Assembly (NCBI GenBank): GCA_964577275.1
Contig: CAZNYR010000001.1
Coordinates: 44,821 to 108,820 of the forward strand
Direction: 5' to 3'
Source: UBA2561 sp964577275
GTDB taxonomy: Bacteria; Bacteroidota; Bacteroidia; Cytophagales; Thermoflexibacteraceae
DNA length: 64,000 bases
This document shows positions 8,178 through 16,481 of the stretch, piece after piece. Position numbers and translations under genes: made by a program. The notes under the pieces were generated by a model, which did no database searches, was not told the DNA's origin, and worked only from the letters and a program-made list of their open reading frames with translations. Position 1 is the first letter of the stretch. Every line of letters starts with the position of its first letter.

Positions 8178-9941
8178 ATGAGCGAATTACAAGCAGAAGT
8201 CGCAGAATTTGACTGGGACCACACAAATCAAGGATTCGGCGGAGATTACAAAAATGCCGAAAAAGAAGAATTATTGAAGTTGTATGACGATACGATGACC
8301 CAAGTAGCCGAAAATGAGGTTACAAAAGGCACGGTGGTGAGCGTAAGCAGCCGCGATGTCGTCATTAATATTGGCTTCAAATCAGATGGTTTGATTTCGA
8401 TTTCGGAATTTCGGGATTTGCCCGAATTGAAAGTCGGCGACCAAGTCGAGGTCTATATCGAATCGCAAGAAGACAAAAACGGACAGTTAATTCTTTCGCG
8501 TAAAAAAGCCAAAGTTGTTCGGGCGTGGGAAAATATTGAGGATGCTTACCAAAATGATAAAGTCATCGAAGGTATCGTCAAAAGACGCACCAAAGGCGGT
8601 TTGATTGTCGATATTTTCGGTGTCGAAGCCTTCCTTCCCGGCTCGCAAATTGATGTGAAGCCTATCCGAGATTTCGATATTTTTGTCGGCAAAAAGATGG
8701 AGGTGAAGGTCGTAAAAATCAATTATGCCAATGATAATGTTGTGGTTTCGCACAAAGTGCTTATTGAAAAAGACCTCGAAAAACAACGTGCAGAAATCCT
8801 AAACAACCTCGAAAAAGGACAGGTTTTGGAAGGCGTTATCAAAAATATGACCAATTTTGGCGTATTTATCGACCTTGGTGGCGTGGATGGTTTGTTGCAC
8901 ATTACCGATATTTCTTGGGGACGAATCAGCCATCCCGAAGAGGTGTGTCAGCTTGACCAAAAAGTCAATGTGGTGGTCTTGGATTTTGACGAAAATAAAA
9001 AACGTATCTCCTTGGGTATGAAGCAGTTAGTAGCACATCCTTGGGATAGCTTACCAACTGACATCCAAGTAGGGACAAAAGTCAAAGGACGAATCGTGAA
9101 CGTAGCCGATTATGGAGCATTCTTAGAAATTATGTCTGGCGTAGAAGGATTGATTCACGTTTCGGAAATGTCTTGGTCGCAACACTTACGAAATCCGCAA
9201 GATTTTATCAAAATTGGCGATGAACTCGATGCACAAGTATTGACGCTTGACCGAGATGAACGCAAAATGTCATTGGGTATCAAGCAATTAACCGAAGACC
9301 CATGGACAAAAGAAGACCTGAAAACCAAATACGATTTGGGTACAAAACATACAGGCGTAGTTCGTAATTTGACTAATTTTGGTTTATTTATTGAATTAGA
9401 AGAAGGCATCGATGGATTGGTACACGTTTCTGACCTCTCTTGGACGAAAAAAATTAAGCATCCTTCCGAATTTACCAAAATTGGCGAGCAACTCGAAGTT
9501 CAAGTATTGGAATTAGACGTGGCGCAAAGACGTTTGGCACTGGGACACAAGCAGTTAGAAGAAAATCCATGGGATACTTTTGAAACTGTCTTTGCCGTAG
9601 GAACTTCACATGAATGTACCGTCATCAATCGAACCGACAAAGGAGCTACACTGGAATTGCCGTATGGCTTGGAAGGCTTCTCAACCATCAAACATTTGGC
9701 AAAAGAAGATGGCGAAAAAGCGGATGTTGGCGAGAAATTAGAGTTCCGAGTGTTGGAGTTTTCTAAAGAAGACAAACGAATTATCCTGTCGCATTCCGTA
9801 ACTTACTCTGAACCAGCTCCTAAGCTGGATGATAAAAAACCTGCCAAGAAAAAAGCAGACGAAAAAACTCAAGAGGAAGGAAATACCTTAGGCGATTTGG
9901 GTGATGCTTTGCAACAACTCAAAGAAGATATGAGCAAATAA
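8178..9941 (+). CDS. rpsA: 30S ribosomal protein S1
   Basis: The 587-residue protein carries six consecutive S1 (OB-fold) RNA-binding domains, recognisable by repeated FGVFIDL/YGAFLEI/FGLFIEL and DGLLHITDISW-type blocks, followed by a lysine-rich tail (PAKKKADEK) and an acidic end. It helps the ribosome hold mRNA during initiation. ATG 8178 (MSELQAEV) is preferred over an in-frame GTG at 8163, which adds only MLTNF and lies inside the leader pairing. Bacteroidota ribosomes generally do not use Shine-Dalgarno pairing, and no SD is visible here. A strong promoter and a structured leader precede it; a bidirectional terminator follows. Confidence 0.96.
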   Translation: MSELQAEVAEFDWDHTNQGFGGDYKNAEKEELLKLYDDTMTQVAENEVTKGTVVSVSSRDVVINIGFKSDGLISISEFRDLPELKVGDQVEVYIESQEDKNGQLILSRKKAKVVRAWENIEDAYQNDKVIEGIVKRRTKGGLIVDIFGVEAFLPGSQIDVKPIRDFDIFVGKKMEVKVVKINYANDNVVVSHKVLIEKDLEKQRAEILNNLEKGQVLEGVIKNMTNFGVFIDLGGVDGLLHITDISWGRISHPEEVCQLDQKVNVVVLDFDENKKRISLGMKQLVAHPWDSLPTDIQVGTKVKGRIVNVADYGAFLEIMSGVEGLIHVSEMSWSQHLRNPQDFIKIGDELDAQVLTLDRDERKMSLGIKQLTEDPWTKEDLKTKYDLGTKHTGVVRNLTNFGLFIELEEGIDGLVHVSDLSWTKKIKHPSEFTKIGEQLEVQVLELDVAQRRLALGHKQLEENPWDTFETVFAVGTSHECTVINRTDKGATLELPYGLEGFSTIKHLAKEDGEKADVGEKLEFRVLEFSKEDKRIILSHSVTYSEPAPKLDDKKPAKKKADEKTQEEGNTLGDLGDALQQLKEDMSK

Positions 9942-9960
9942 TTTTTGCTTCATTTAGCAT

Positions 9961-9995
9961 AAAAAAAACCTTACTTTTCGAGTAAGGTTTTTTTT
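9961..9995. terminator. Bidirectional terminator between rpsA and dnaJ
   Basis: Eight As plus ACCTTACT-type arm (9961-9975) pair perfectly with AGTAAGG plus eight Ts (9981-9995) around a TTTCG-type loop. The A and T runs on both sides allow it to end rpsA on the plus strand and dnaJ on the minus strand. Confidence 0.9.
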
Positions 9996-10059
9996 ATGAT
10001 TAAATTTTTAGGGGCAACAACAAAAAATCATGATTTTATACCCACTCATTTTGAGTGAT

Positions 10060-11199
10060 TTAGGTGAAAAATTCTTTCATTCTATCAAAAAAAGTACGGT
10101 CTCCTTTTTCGGGGTCAGGCGTAAAATTGGTTGTGCCTCGTAATTTTTCGAGCGTCTTACGTTCTTCTTTGGTAAGTTGTGTAGGTGTCCAGATGTTAAT
10201 ATGAATCAGTTGGTCGCCGATGCCATAACCTTGTATGTCCTTGATACCTTTGCCTTTAAGACGTAAAATTTTGCCACTTTGTGTGCCTTCCTCTACGGTA
10301 ATACGTACTTTTCCATCAATGGTAGGAACTTCAACTTGCGTGCCTAAGGCGGCATCAGGAAAACTCAAAAACAAGTCATAATGGACATTTTTGCCATCTC
10401 TTTTGAGGGGACTGTCGTTTGTTTCTTCGACAACGATGAGCAAATCTCCGGGTATGCCATCTCGTCCACCACGAGGCGGATAATTTCCCTTGCCTTGCAT
10501 CGAAAGTTGCATTCCTTCTTCCACGCCCGCCGGAATATTAATAGACAAAACTTCTTCTTGTGCGGTGATGCCTTCGCCATTACAACTTTTGCAAACGCTC
10601 CGAATGCGTTTGCCCGTGCCATTACAAGTTGGGCAAGTGCTTTCCGAAACCATTTGCCCCAACATCGTATTGACGACTTGTCGGACTCTCCCTACACCGC
10701 CACAAGTGGGACACTCGCTAAATGCCGTTCCATTTTCGGCACCCGACCCATGGCAAGCCCCGCATTGACTTTGGCGTTTGACTTTGATTTTTTTCTCGAC
10801 TCCGTGCGCCACCTCTTCTAATGTCAATTTGACACGAATCCGTAAGTTTGAGCCTTTTCTTCTGCCACTTCCGCTGTTTCTGGAACGTCCTGCGCCAAAA
10901 ATATCGCCAAAAATATCACCGAATTGGTCGAAAATATCTTCGGTATTGGAATAATTTCCGCCAAATCCGCCACCAGGTGCATTGTGTCCGTAGCGGTCAT
11001 ACTTTGTTCGTTTATCCGAATTACTAAGGACTTCGTAAGCCTCGGCGGCTTCCTTAAATTTTTCTTCGGCGGCTTTATCGCCCTGATTTTTGTCAGGATG
11101 ATATTTTATCGCAATTTTACGATAGGATTTTTTTATCTCCGAAGCATCCGCATTTTTATCTACGCCCAAAACCTCATAATAATCTCGCTTTTGCGCCAT
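10060..11199 (-). CDS. dnaJ: Chaperone DnaJ (Hsp40)
   Basis: The 379-residue co-chaperone stimulates the DnaK ATPase and delivers unfolded substrates. It has a J domain with HPD at 34-36, a Gly/Phe-rich stretch near 75-115 (GGGFGG, DIFGDIFGAG), four zinc-binding CxxCxGxG repeats (CGACHGSG, CPTCGGVG, CPTCNGTG, CKSCNGEG; roughly 145-215) and the C-terminal substrate-binding domains ending near 340. This is the complete type I DnaJ plan. It is downstream of grpE in the same direction with an 86-bp gap, so the two are likely co-transcribed; dnaK is not in the window. Confidence 0.97.
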   Translation of the reverse strand: MAQKRDYYEVLGVDKNADASEIKKSYRKIAIKYHPDKNQGDKAAEEKFKEAAEAYEVLSNSDKRTKYDRYGHNAPGGGFGGNYSNTEDIFDQFGDIFGDIFGAGRSRNSGSGRRKGSNLRIRVKLTLEEVAHGVEKKIKVKRQSQCGACHGSGAENGTAFSECPTCGGVGRVRQVVNTMLGQMVSESTCPTCNGTGKRIRSVCKSCNGEGITAQEEVLSINIPAGVEEGMQLSMQGKGNYPPRGGRDGIPGDLLIVVEETNDSPLKRDGKNVHYDLFLSFPDAALGTQVEVPTIDGKVRITVEEGTQSGKILRLKGKGIKDIQGYGIGDQLIHINIWTPTQLTKEERKTLEKLRGTTNFTPDPEKGDRTFFDRMKEFFT

Positions 11200-11285
11200 A
11201 TTCGTTGTACGTTTTATCGTCTATGAATCAAAACTTCATACCAAAAAATTGAGTAGAAATTTTAATTGAACTATTTAAGAATCAA

Positions 11286-11864
11286 TTAGTTACCGATGAC
11301 TACTTTGGCATATCGAATGACCTTATCCTCAATTTGATAGCCTTTTTCGATGACATCAATAATTTTGCCTTTTGTCTCTTCGGAAGGAGCTGGAATCTGT
11401 GCGATTGCCTCATGCAAATCAGGATTGAATGCTTCACCTTTTGCCTGCATTTCCTGTACGCCTTGTTGGGCTAATATTTTCAGAAACTTATTCATAATGA
11501 GGTCAAAACCATTTTTCAACGAATCAAGGTTTGGTTCTTGTGCCTCCTCATAAGACTTTTTGGCACGGTCAAAGTCATCAATAACCGAGAGCAAATCAAC
11601 GATAATTTTTTCGCCCGCCGTTTTGGTTAATTCCAATTTTTCTCTGGCGGTCCGCCGCCGAAAATTCTCAAAATCAGAATATAGTCGTAGATATTTCTCC
11701 TTCGTTTCGCCTAATTGTTGGCGCAAAGCAACAATATTATCCGTATCCTGCTGTTTTTCAGGCGATTCGGATGTTTCCTCTGTATTGGAAGTTGATTCTT
11801 CGCTTTGTGGAGCATCGACCTGCTCTTGAGTTTCTTCTTTATTTTCGATATGTTTCTCTTCCAT
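11286..11864 (-). CDS. grpE: Nucleotide exchange factor GrpE
   Basis: The 192-residue protein releases ADP from DnaK. A long acidic, glutamine/glutamate-rich N-terminal tail (about 1-45) precedes the paired-helix region with the conserved YLRLYSDFENFRRR (about 58-71), and the C-terminal beta domain carries GVQEMQAKGEAFNPDLHEAI and KGYQIEDKVIRYAKVVIG. Placement directly upstream of dnaJ confirms the call. No CIRCE-like inverted repeat is seen upstream. Confidence 0.96.
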   Translation of the reverse strand: MEEKHIENKEETQEQVDAPQSEESTSNTEETSESPEKQQDTDNIVALRQQLGETKEKYLRLYSDFENFRRRTAREKLELTKTAGEKIIVDLLSVIDDFDRAKKSYEEAQEPNLDSLKNGFDLIMNKFLKILAQQGVQEMQAKGEAFNPDLHEAIAQIPAPSEETKGKIIDVIEKGYQIEDKVIRYAKVVIGN

Positions 11865-12005
11865 AATAATCTTCTATGATTTGAAGTTAGGTTTAGGCAA
11901 CGAATTTTGGGAATAATTTTCCGATTGCCAAACGTCAAGTTGATGACGACAGACAAAAGTCAATTTTATTGCCAAAGCACCATAAACTGACATTTTGACA
12001 TAAAA

Positions 12006-12036
12006 AAAGTCTCTACCTAAGAAAGATAGAGACTTT
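12006..12036 (-). terminator. Terminator of the RRM protein gene
   Basis: AAAGTCTCTA (12006-12015) and TAGAGACTTT (12027-12036) make a perfect 10-bp stem; on the minus strand it is followed by TTTTTTTA. It lies 30 bp past the RRM stop codon. Confidence 0.9.
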
Positions 12037-12065
12037 GAACAAAAAATAATATTGAAATAACTTCG

Positions 12066-12377
12066 TTAATATCTTCTGTCTGAGCTGTAACCGCCGCCAC
12101 CATAACCACCGCTATTTCGGTTGTTATCTCGTCGCTCACGAGGTTCTGCTTTTTTGACTACGATGGTACGTCCGTCCATCTCTGTATCATTCAAAGCATT
12201 GATAGCGTTACGACCTTGGTCGTCATCGTTCATTTCAACGAAAGCATATCCTTTGGAATTGCCTGTAAATTTGTCCATCACTACTTTGATAGAATCTACT
12301 GTTCCGAATTCCTCGAATGCTGTTCGTAAGTCGGATTCTTGAGTATCATAACTCAATCTTGCTACAAAAATATTCAT
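12066..12377 (-). CDS. RRM-domain RNA-binding protein
   Basis: The 103-residue protein is a single RNA-recognition motif: RNP2 IFVARL (3-8) and RNP1 KGYAFVEM (42-49), followed by an Arg/Gly/Tyr-rich tail (about 84-103, GGYGGGGYSSDRRY). Small RRM proteins of this type are abundant in Bacteroidota and cyanobacteria, where they are linked to cold shock or RNA chaperone activity; the exact role is not known. It is monocistronic with a TATATTTG -7-like box on the minus strand (12461-12468) about 84 bp upstream and a strong terminator. Confidence 0.92.
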   Translation of the reverse strand: MNIFVARLSYDTQESDLRTAFEEFGTVDSIKVVMDKFTGNSKGYAFVEMNDDDQGRNAINALNDTEMDGRTIVVKKAEPRERRDNNRNSGGYGGGGYSSDRRY

Positions 12378-12460
12378 GAATAAAAATTTAAAAATAAAAA
12401 AAATAAATAATTAGCTTTTGAGTTGTGTTTTTTATAAAAACTCTAACCACTAACTTGATA

Positions 12461-12468
12461 CAAATATA
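12461..12468 (-). promoter_or_regulatory. TATATTTG -7 box upstream of the RRM gene
   Basis: The minus strand reads TATATTTG, a perfect TAnnTTTG match. There is no clear TTG 17 bp further upstream. The implied untranslated leader is about 80 nt, long enough for the post-transcriptional control common for cold-responsive genes. Confidence 0.4.
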
Positions 12469-12559
12469 CGTAAATTATTTTTAGAAGTGGCATATATTTT
12501 CAATAATTTGAAAATAAATATTTCAGATTTTTTTTGGAGCTATTCCAAATGATTGAAAA

Positions 12560-13522
12560 TTATATTTCGTCACCGTAGGGCAATACCTCTGAAAAAAGGC
12601 TACTATCGACCACAAAGCCTAATTTGGCACGAAATTTCTTGCGTCCGCTTTGCTCGATGCGTACTATTTTTTGGCGAGTTTGGTCATAATAATCCCACGC
12701 CAAAACTTTATTTCCTTTGAGATTTCGGTTCGATTTATCAAACACGAAGCCTTCCCGAAAGTCTTCTCGATAAAATTTCAAATCGCCATAATGTAAAATC
12801 GTGGGTGGATTTTGATTTTGTAAAATCTCTTTATCTAAATCCTCTCGAATGCTATGCAAATTAATCTCTTCGGCGACCTGTGTGTTCCAAGTGCCGTGCT
12901 GATACCAAACACTCAAAAACTGCCGTTGCGTATCATTTTTGAGAACAAACTCACGCTCGACCAGACCGCTGTCCCAGTCGTACTGGTTTTCATTTTTGAC
13001 TTCCCATGTTTTTAGTCCGTAATCGACCAAATAGCCTATTTTCAGGTTTTCGATTTGTAAATTCAAGGGGTCATCTTCGAGCTGTAAAGTTCGGGGTTGT
13101 CGTGCTTCAATCTGCCTAAGTGGTTCATTTACATGGAGTTTAGACAAATAATTTGGTGTGCGTCCTTTTCCAGCATGGACTTGATGTCGATACATGACCT
13201 CGCGCAAGCATTCATCGGCGATGCGGTCATTGACTGCCCGAATCATGCTGGGCATTCGGATTAAATCAATCAAAAACCAAATCCCTCCGCCCATAAAAGT
13301 GAGCGTATAAAATATGAATAAAATGATTTTGTTGGTGTATAAATAATGAAATCCAAAGGGCGAAAGCCATTGCAATAAGTAGGCAACTGCCAAATCTTTG
13401 GAACGTTTCCGATATTCACGCAAAAAATCCTTCTGGACATCTTCGGGTAATTGCCTGAGTTGATTGGTAATCGCAAAAGGCAATTTTCGGTCTAATTGGT
13501 ATGGGATAATGGCTTTAGACAT
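12560..13522 (-). CDS. TM2-domain membrane protein with DUF4178-like domain
   Basis: From ATG 13522 the protein is 320 residues. Residues about 42-88 are two membrane helices of the TM2 type: WLSPFGFHYLYTNK, then FIFYTLTFMGGGIWFLIDLIRMP. A soluble segment follows and, from about 155, a beta-rich domain resembling DUF4178 (KIGYLVDYGLKTWEVKNENQYDWD). That fold occurs beside membrane proteins of unknown function. An in-frame TTG one codon upstream is less likely. It has no operon partners. The family call is fairly secure; function is unknown. Confidence 0.7.
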   Translation of the reverse strand: MSKAIIPYQLDRKLPFAITNQLRQLPEDVQKDFLREYRKRSKDLAVAYLLQWLSPFGFHYLYTNKIILFIFYTLTFMGGGIWFLIDLIRMPSMIRAVNDRIADECLREVMYRHQVHAGKGRTPNYLSKLHVNEPLRQIEARQPRTLQLEDDPLNLQIENLKIGYLVDYGLKTWEVKNENQYDWDSGLVEREFVLKNDTQRQFLSVWYQHGTWNTQVAEEINLHSIREDLDKEILQNQNPPTILHYGDLKFYREDFREGFVFDKSNRNLKGNKVLAWDYYDQTRQKIVRIEQSGRKKFRAKLGFVVDSSLFSEVLPYGDEI

Positions 13523-13900
13523 CAAATAAATAGAGTTAAACGTGTATTTTTATTAAGGACGTTGTATTTTATCAAAAAGATTCAAAACCTTGCCAAAGTG
13601 TGTGTTATAACCCTCTCTATCAGTAGAGGTTATCACAATAATTTAATTTTTAGTAGGCTGTGAGGACACAGCTCACAGCGTTTGTGTCTATCTCGATGCA
13701 CTATACCAAATATTGCGTGCTACTCTGATAGCAAAAATAAGCAATAAAGTTCAGGGTTTAGGCTTGCGGTTTATGATTTTTTGGGGCTTGGTCAGAACGT
13801 ATTTGGGCGCAATTCGGAGTAAATTTTGTATGTTTGCCTCAAATTCTGACCATATGCCATGATTTTGTTCGAGAAAATGCAATTCTTAGGATATTATTTA
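13523..13900. other. Long intergenic region with two hairpins
   Basis: ATAACC and CTCTA around 13607-13619 pair with TAGAGGTTAT (13624-13633) with a small bulge. GCTGTGAG (13657-13664) pairs perfectly with CTCACAGC (13672-13679) over a 7-base loop. Neither has a T run, so simple terminator function is doubtful. A TATGTTTG box occurs near 13830. No ORF is convincing. The region could carry a small RNA or long leader. Confidence 0.35.
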
Positions 13901-13948
13901 TTGATAATCAATGCATTACAGAACGATGTAATTTTTGCCAAATCTTTG
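13901..13948 (+). promoter_or_regulatory. Dyad core and AATCTTTG box upstream of ftsY
   Basis: The perfect core TTGATAATCAA (13901-13911) is followed after 29 bp by AATCTTTG (13941-13948), 26 bp before the ftsY ATG. There is no TTG -35 at the usual place. The stretch between core and box shares TGCATT, TAATTTTTG and ATCTTTG with the region before the gene at 4740-5384. Confidence 0.5.
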
Positions 13949-13973
13949 TGATTCACTAAAAATAGTTCAGAAA

Positions 13974-15122
13974 ATGGGGATTTTTAACAAAATTTTCAAG
14001 GGAAAAAAAACGGAGGACGAAGCCAAATCCACCACGCCAAACGAAATACCAGCACAGGCAGAGGTTGCTGAAACGCCCGAAGTTGCCCAGTCCATTCCTG
14101 TGCCATCGCAGCCCGAAATCCCTCCGAAGGAAGAGAAAAAGAGCTGGCTAAATCGTTTGGGAATCAAGCAGAAAACCAAAGAAGAGCAAAAAGAAACACT
14201 CGATAAAAGTTTAGAAAAGACCAAAGAAAGTTTTTTCGGGAAAATCAGTAAGGCGGTGGCTGGTAAATCCAAAGTCGATGATGAAATTCTTGACCAACTC
14301 GAAGAAATTTTGATTACTTCGGATGTGGGCGTGGAAACTACCATCAAAATTATTCAGCGTATCGAAGCCCGTGTTGCTCAAGATAAATACTTGAATGCCA
14401 GTGATTTGAATGAAATTTTACGAAATGAAATTGCTACTTTATTAATTCAGAATCAGACCGATGACCCACACGAATTTAGGTTGCCTCAAGATAAAAAACC
14501 GTATGTTTTGTTGGTCGTTGGAGTCAATGGCGTAGGCAAAACTACCACTATCGGCAAGCTCGCCGCTCAATATAAGTTGCAGGGCTATAAGGTCATTTTG
14601 GGAGCTGCGGATACATTTCGGGCGGCAGCCGTTGACCAAATTATGCTTTGGGGCGAACGTGTTGGCGTGCCTGTGGTTTCGCACGGCATGAACACAGACC
14701 CTGCTTCGGTGGCTTATGATGCGGTCAAAAAAGGGGTAGAGGATGGTGCTGATTTGGTCATTATTGATACGGCAGGGCGGTTACATACCCACGTCAATTT
14801 GATGAAGGAACTCTCTAAAATTAAGCGCGTTACACAAAAAATCATCCCTGATTCGCCGCATGATATTATGTTAGTTTTGGACGGAAGTACGGGGCAAAAT
14901 GCCTTTATTCAGGCACAAGAATTTACCAAAGCCACAGAAGTTACTTCCTTGACAATCACCAAGTTAGATGGCACGGCAAAAGGTGGCGTAGTCATTGGCG
15001 TATCCGACCAATTTCAGATTCCCGTCAGATACATTGGCGTAGGCGAAAGTGTAGAAGATTTACAGATTTTTAATCGGCGCGAATTTGTGGATTCACTTTT
15101 CGGTGGAAAAACATTAAAATAA
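13974..15122 (+). CDS. ftsY: Signal recognition particle receptor FtsY
   Basis: From ATG 13974 (MGIFNKIFKG) the protein is 382 residues. A short charged and proline-rich acidic N-terminal region leads into the NG GTPase: GVNGVGKTT (P-loop, near 183-191), DTFRAAAVDQ, DTAGR (near 264) and TKLDGTAKGG (near 329), ending GVGESVEDLQIF. It docks SRP-ribosome complexes at the inner membrane. A TTG at 13935 would extend it into the promoter and is rejected. A hairpin terminator follows the stop. Confidence 0.96.
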   Translation: MGIFNKIFKGKKTEDEAKSTTPNEIPAQAEVAETPEVAQSIPVPSQPEIPPKEEKKSWLNRLGIKQKTKEEQKETLDKSLEKTKESFFGKISKAVAGKSKVDDEILDQLEEILITSDVGVETTIKIIQRIEARVAQDKYLNASDLNEILRNEIATLLIQNQTDDPHEFRLPQDKKPYVLLVVGVNGVGKTTTIGKLAAQYKLQGYKVILGAADTFRAAAVDQIMLWGERVGVPVVSHGMNTDPASVAYDAVKKGVEDGADLVIIDTAGRLHTHVNLMKELSKIKRVTQKIIPDSPHDIMLVLDGSTGQNAFIQAQEFTKATEVTSLTITKLDGTAKGGVVIGVSDQFQIPVRYIGVGESVEDLQIFNRREFVDSLFGGKTLK

Positions 15123-15135
15123 AGTTGTATAAAGA

Positions 15136-15165
15136 TTTGATAATCAGCAATCACTGATTATCAAA
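15136..15165 (+). terminator. Hairpin after ftsY built from two dyad half-copies
   Basis: TTTGATAATCAG (15136-15147) and CTGATTATCAAA (15154-15165) form a perfect 12-bp stem with a CAATCA loop, followed only by TTTTG. Each arm contains a one-mismatch version of the intergenic dyad core. It may end ftsY transcription, but the weak T tract leaves this open. Confidence 0.6.
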
Positions 15166-15253
15166 TTTTGACCAAAGTAAAAATAAGTGTGCATGAAACC
15201 TTCGGTCAGGCTTCGTAATTTTGAAAAAATCCAATTTTATTGGTGAAATAAAT

Positions 15254-16213
15254 TCACAAACTGCCCTCCATTTTTTGTCCTAAAGCAATAATATCTTCGA
15301 TGCGCGCCAAGTCAGCGAGCCATTTTTCGGGGATTTCGTCAATGCCATAAATCATGCCCGCAAGTCCACCCGCTACTCCTGCGGTGGTGTCAGTGTCTTC
15401 GCCCAAATTAACGGCTGTCAAAACGGTTGATTTGTAGCTATTTGCGGTCATTACTGCCCATAAACCTGCTTCGAGCGTATCGACTACGGAATCCGAGGTA
15501 TTGATTTGAGCTTCGGGAAAATCAGCAATATTTCGAGATAAAATACGGCTAAACTTCTGAATTTCAGCTTGTTTAAAATTCGATTGAGTAACAAATTTGG
15601 ATACTGTTTTTTGCATCTTTTGGTAAGCTATTTTGCGAGAATCACCCAAAACGAGCCTTCTGGCAAATTCGATGAGTACAAAACACGCCAAAATTGAGCG
15701 CAGATGCCCGTGTGTCAGAGCAGAAACATCACGCACTTTCTGGAATCTTTCGGACAATGGTTTATCTAATAAATAAAAAACTAAGGGCAAAATTCGGACT
15801 AAAGCACCATTCGTAACAATTTCAGAATCAGCTTCATAGTCGGCAATCGGCGTTACTTTTTCCTTCAAATAAATCAAGGCACTTAATCGAGAAATAGCCC
15901 GTTTGGTATCAAATTCAATATCAAAAACTTCACCTCGTGCCGTCCAGTAATCGCGCGAGTTCCAATGGACAAATTTGGCGGCAATATCCTGTAAATCATA
16001 GTTTTGGCACAAACTTTCTGCCAAGCAAAACGCCAAGGAACTCTCGTCTGACCACGTCCCACGAGGCTGAAAATGCGTGCCGTATGCTCGCATATCCTGC
16101 ACGGGATGTTTTTTGAGTTCTTCCCGACTGAATGATTCGACAGGAACACCCAAGGCATCGCCCACCGCAAGTCCGATTAAAGTCGCTTTTATAAGGTTGT
16201 GTTCTGAGGTCAT
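15254..16213 (-). CDS. ADP-ribosylglycohydrolase family protein
   Basis: The 319-residue protein belongs to the DraG/ARH family that removes ADP-ribose from modified targets using two metal ions. Family marks are GLAVGDALGVPVES (14-27), the metal site TWSDESSLAF (near 53) where many relatives have DDT or DDS, and the second metal site GEDTDTTAGVAGGLAG (near 272). Glu in place of the second Asp in SDES is a conservative change at a key position. No nitrogenase genes or toxin partner are close. The next gene on the strand is glycerate kinase, 268 bp upstream. Confidence 0.9.
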   Translation of the reverse strand: MTSEHNLIKATLIGLAVGDALGVPVESFSREELKKHPVQDMRAYGTHFQPRGTWSDESSLAFCLAESLCQNYDLQDIAAKFVHWNSRDYWTARGEVFDIEFDTKRAISRLSALIYLKEKVTPIADYEADSEIVTNGALVRILPLVFYLLDKPLSERFQKVRDVSALTHGHLRSILACFVLIEFARRLVLGDSRKIAYQKMQKTVSKFVTQSNFKQAEIQKFSRILSRNIADFPEAQINTSDSVVDTLEAGLWAVMTANSYKSTVLTAVNLGEDTDTTAGVAGGLAGMIYGIDEIPEKWLADLARIEDIIALGQKMEGSL

Positions 16214-16481
16214 TGTTTTCTAAATGTTGTTGTTTCAGGAATAAGATGTAAGATTACTTTTTATCGAAATATGCTACATAAATTGTTCCAGAACGTGTAC
16301 TTTTTTGGTTTTGAAAGAAATTTTTTAACGTTATGATTTACTTATCGCGCAGGCTACTAAATTTTTCGCACAAATACAATTCCCCAAATAAATTTGTGCA
16401 AACATTTTTCGAGCAGAAACACCTGAAAAAAATTGGATTAAACGCTTCAATTTTATATCTAAATTATTGATAATCAAGAAT
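16214..16481 (-). other. Intergenic region with dyad core 16467-16477
   Basis: A perfect core (minus reading TTGATTATCAA) lies four bases beyond the glycerate kinase stop and about 254 bp upstream of the ADP-ribosylglycohydrolase gene. No TAnnTTTG box occurs at the spacing seen for other copies. Nothing else is recognisable here. Confidence 0.4.

Noticed and set aside
13607..13679. Hairpin pair considered as tRNA or riboswitch
   Set aside because: No TPsiC-like GTTC, no anticodon stem order and no known riboswitch consensus could be read; kept only as a low-confidence region.
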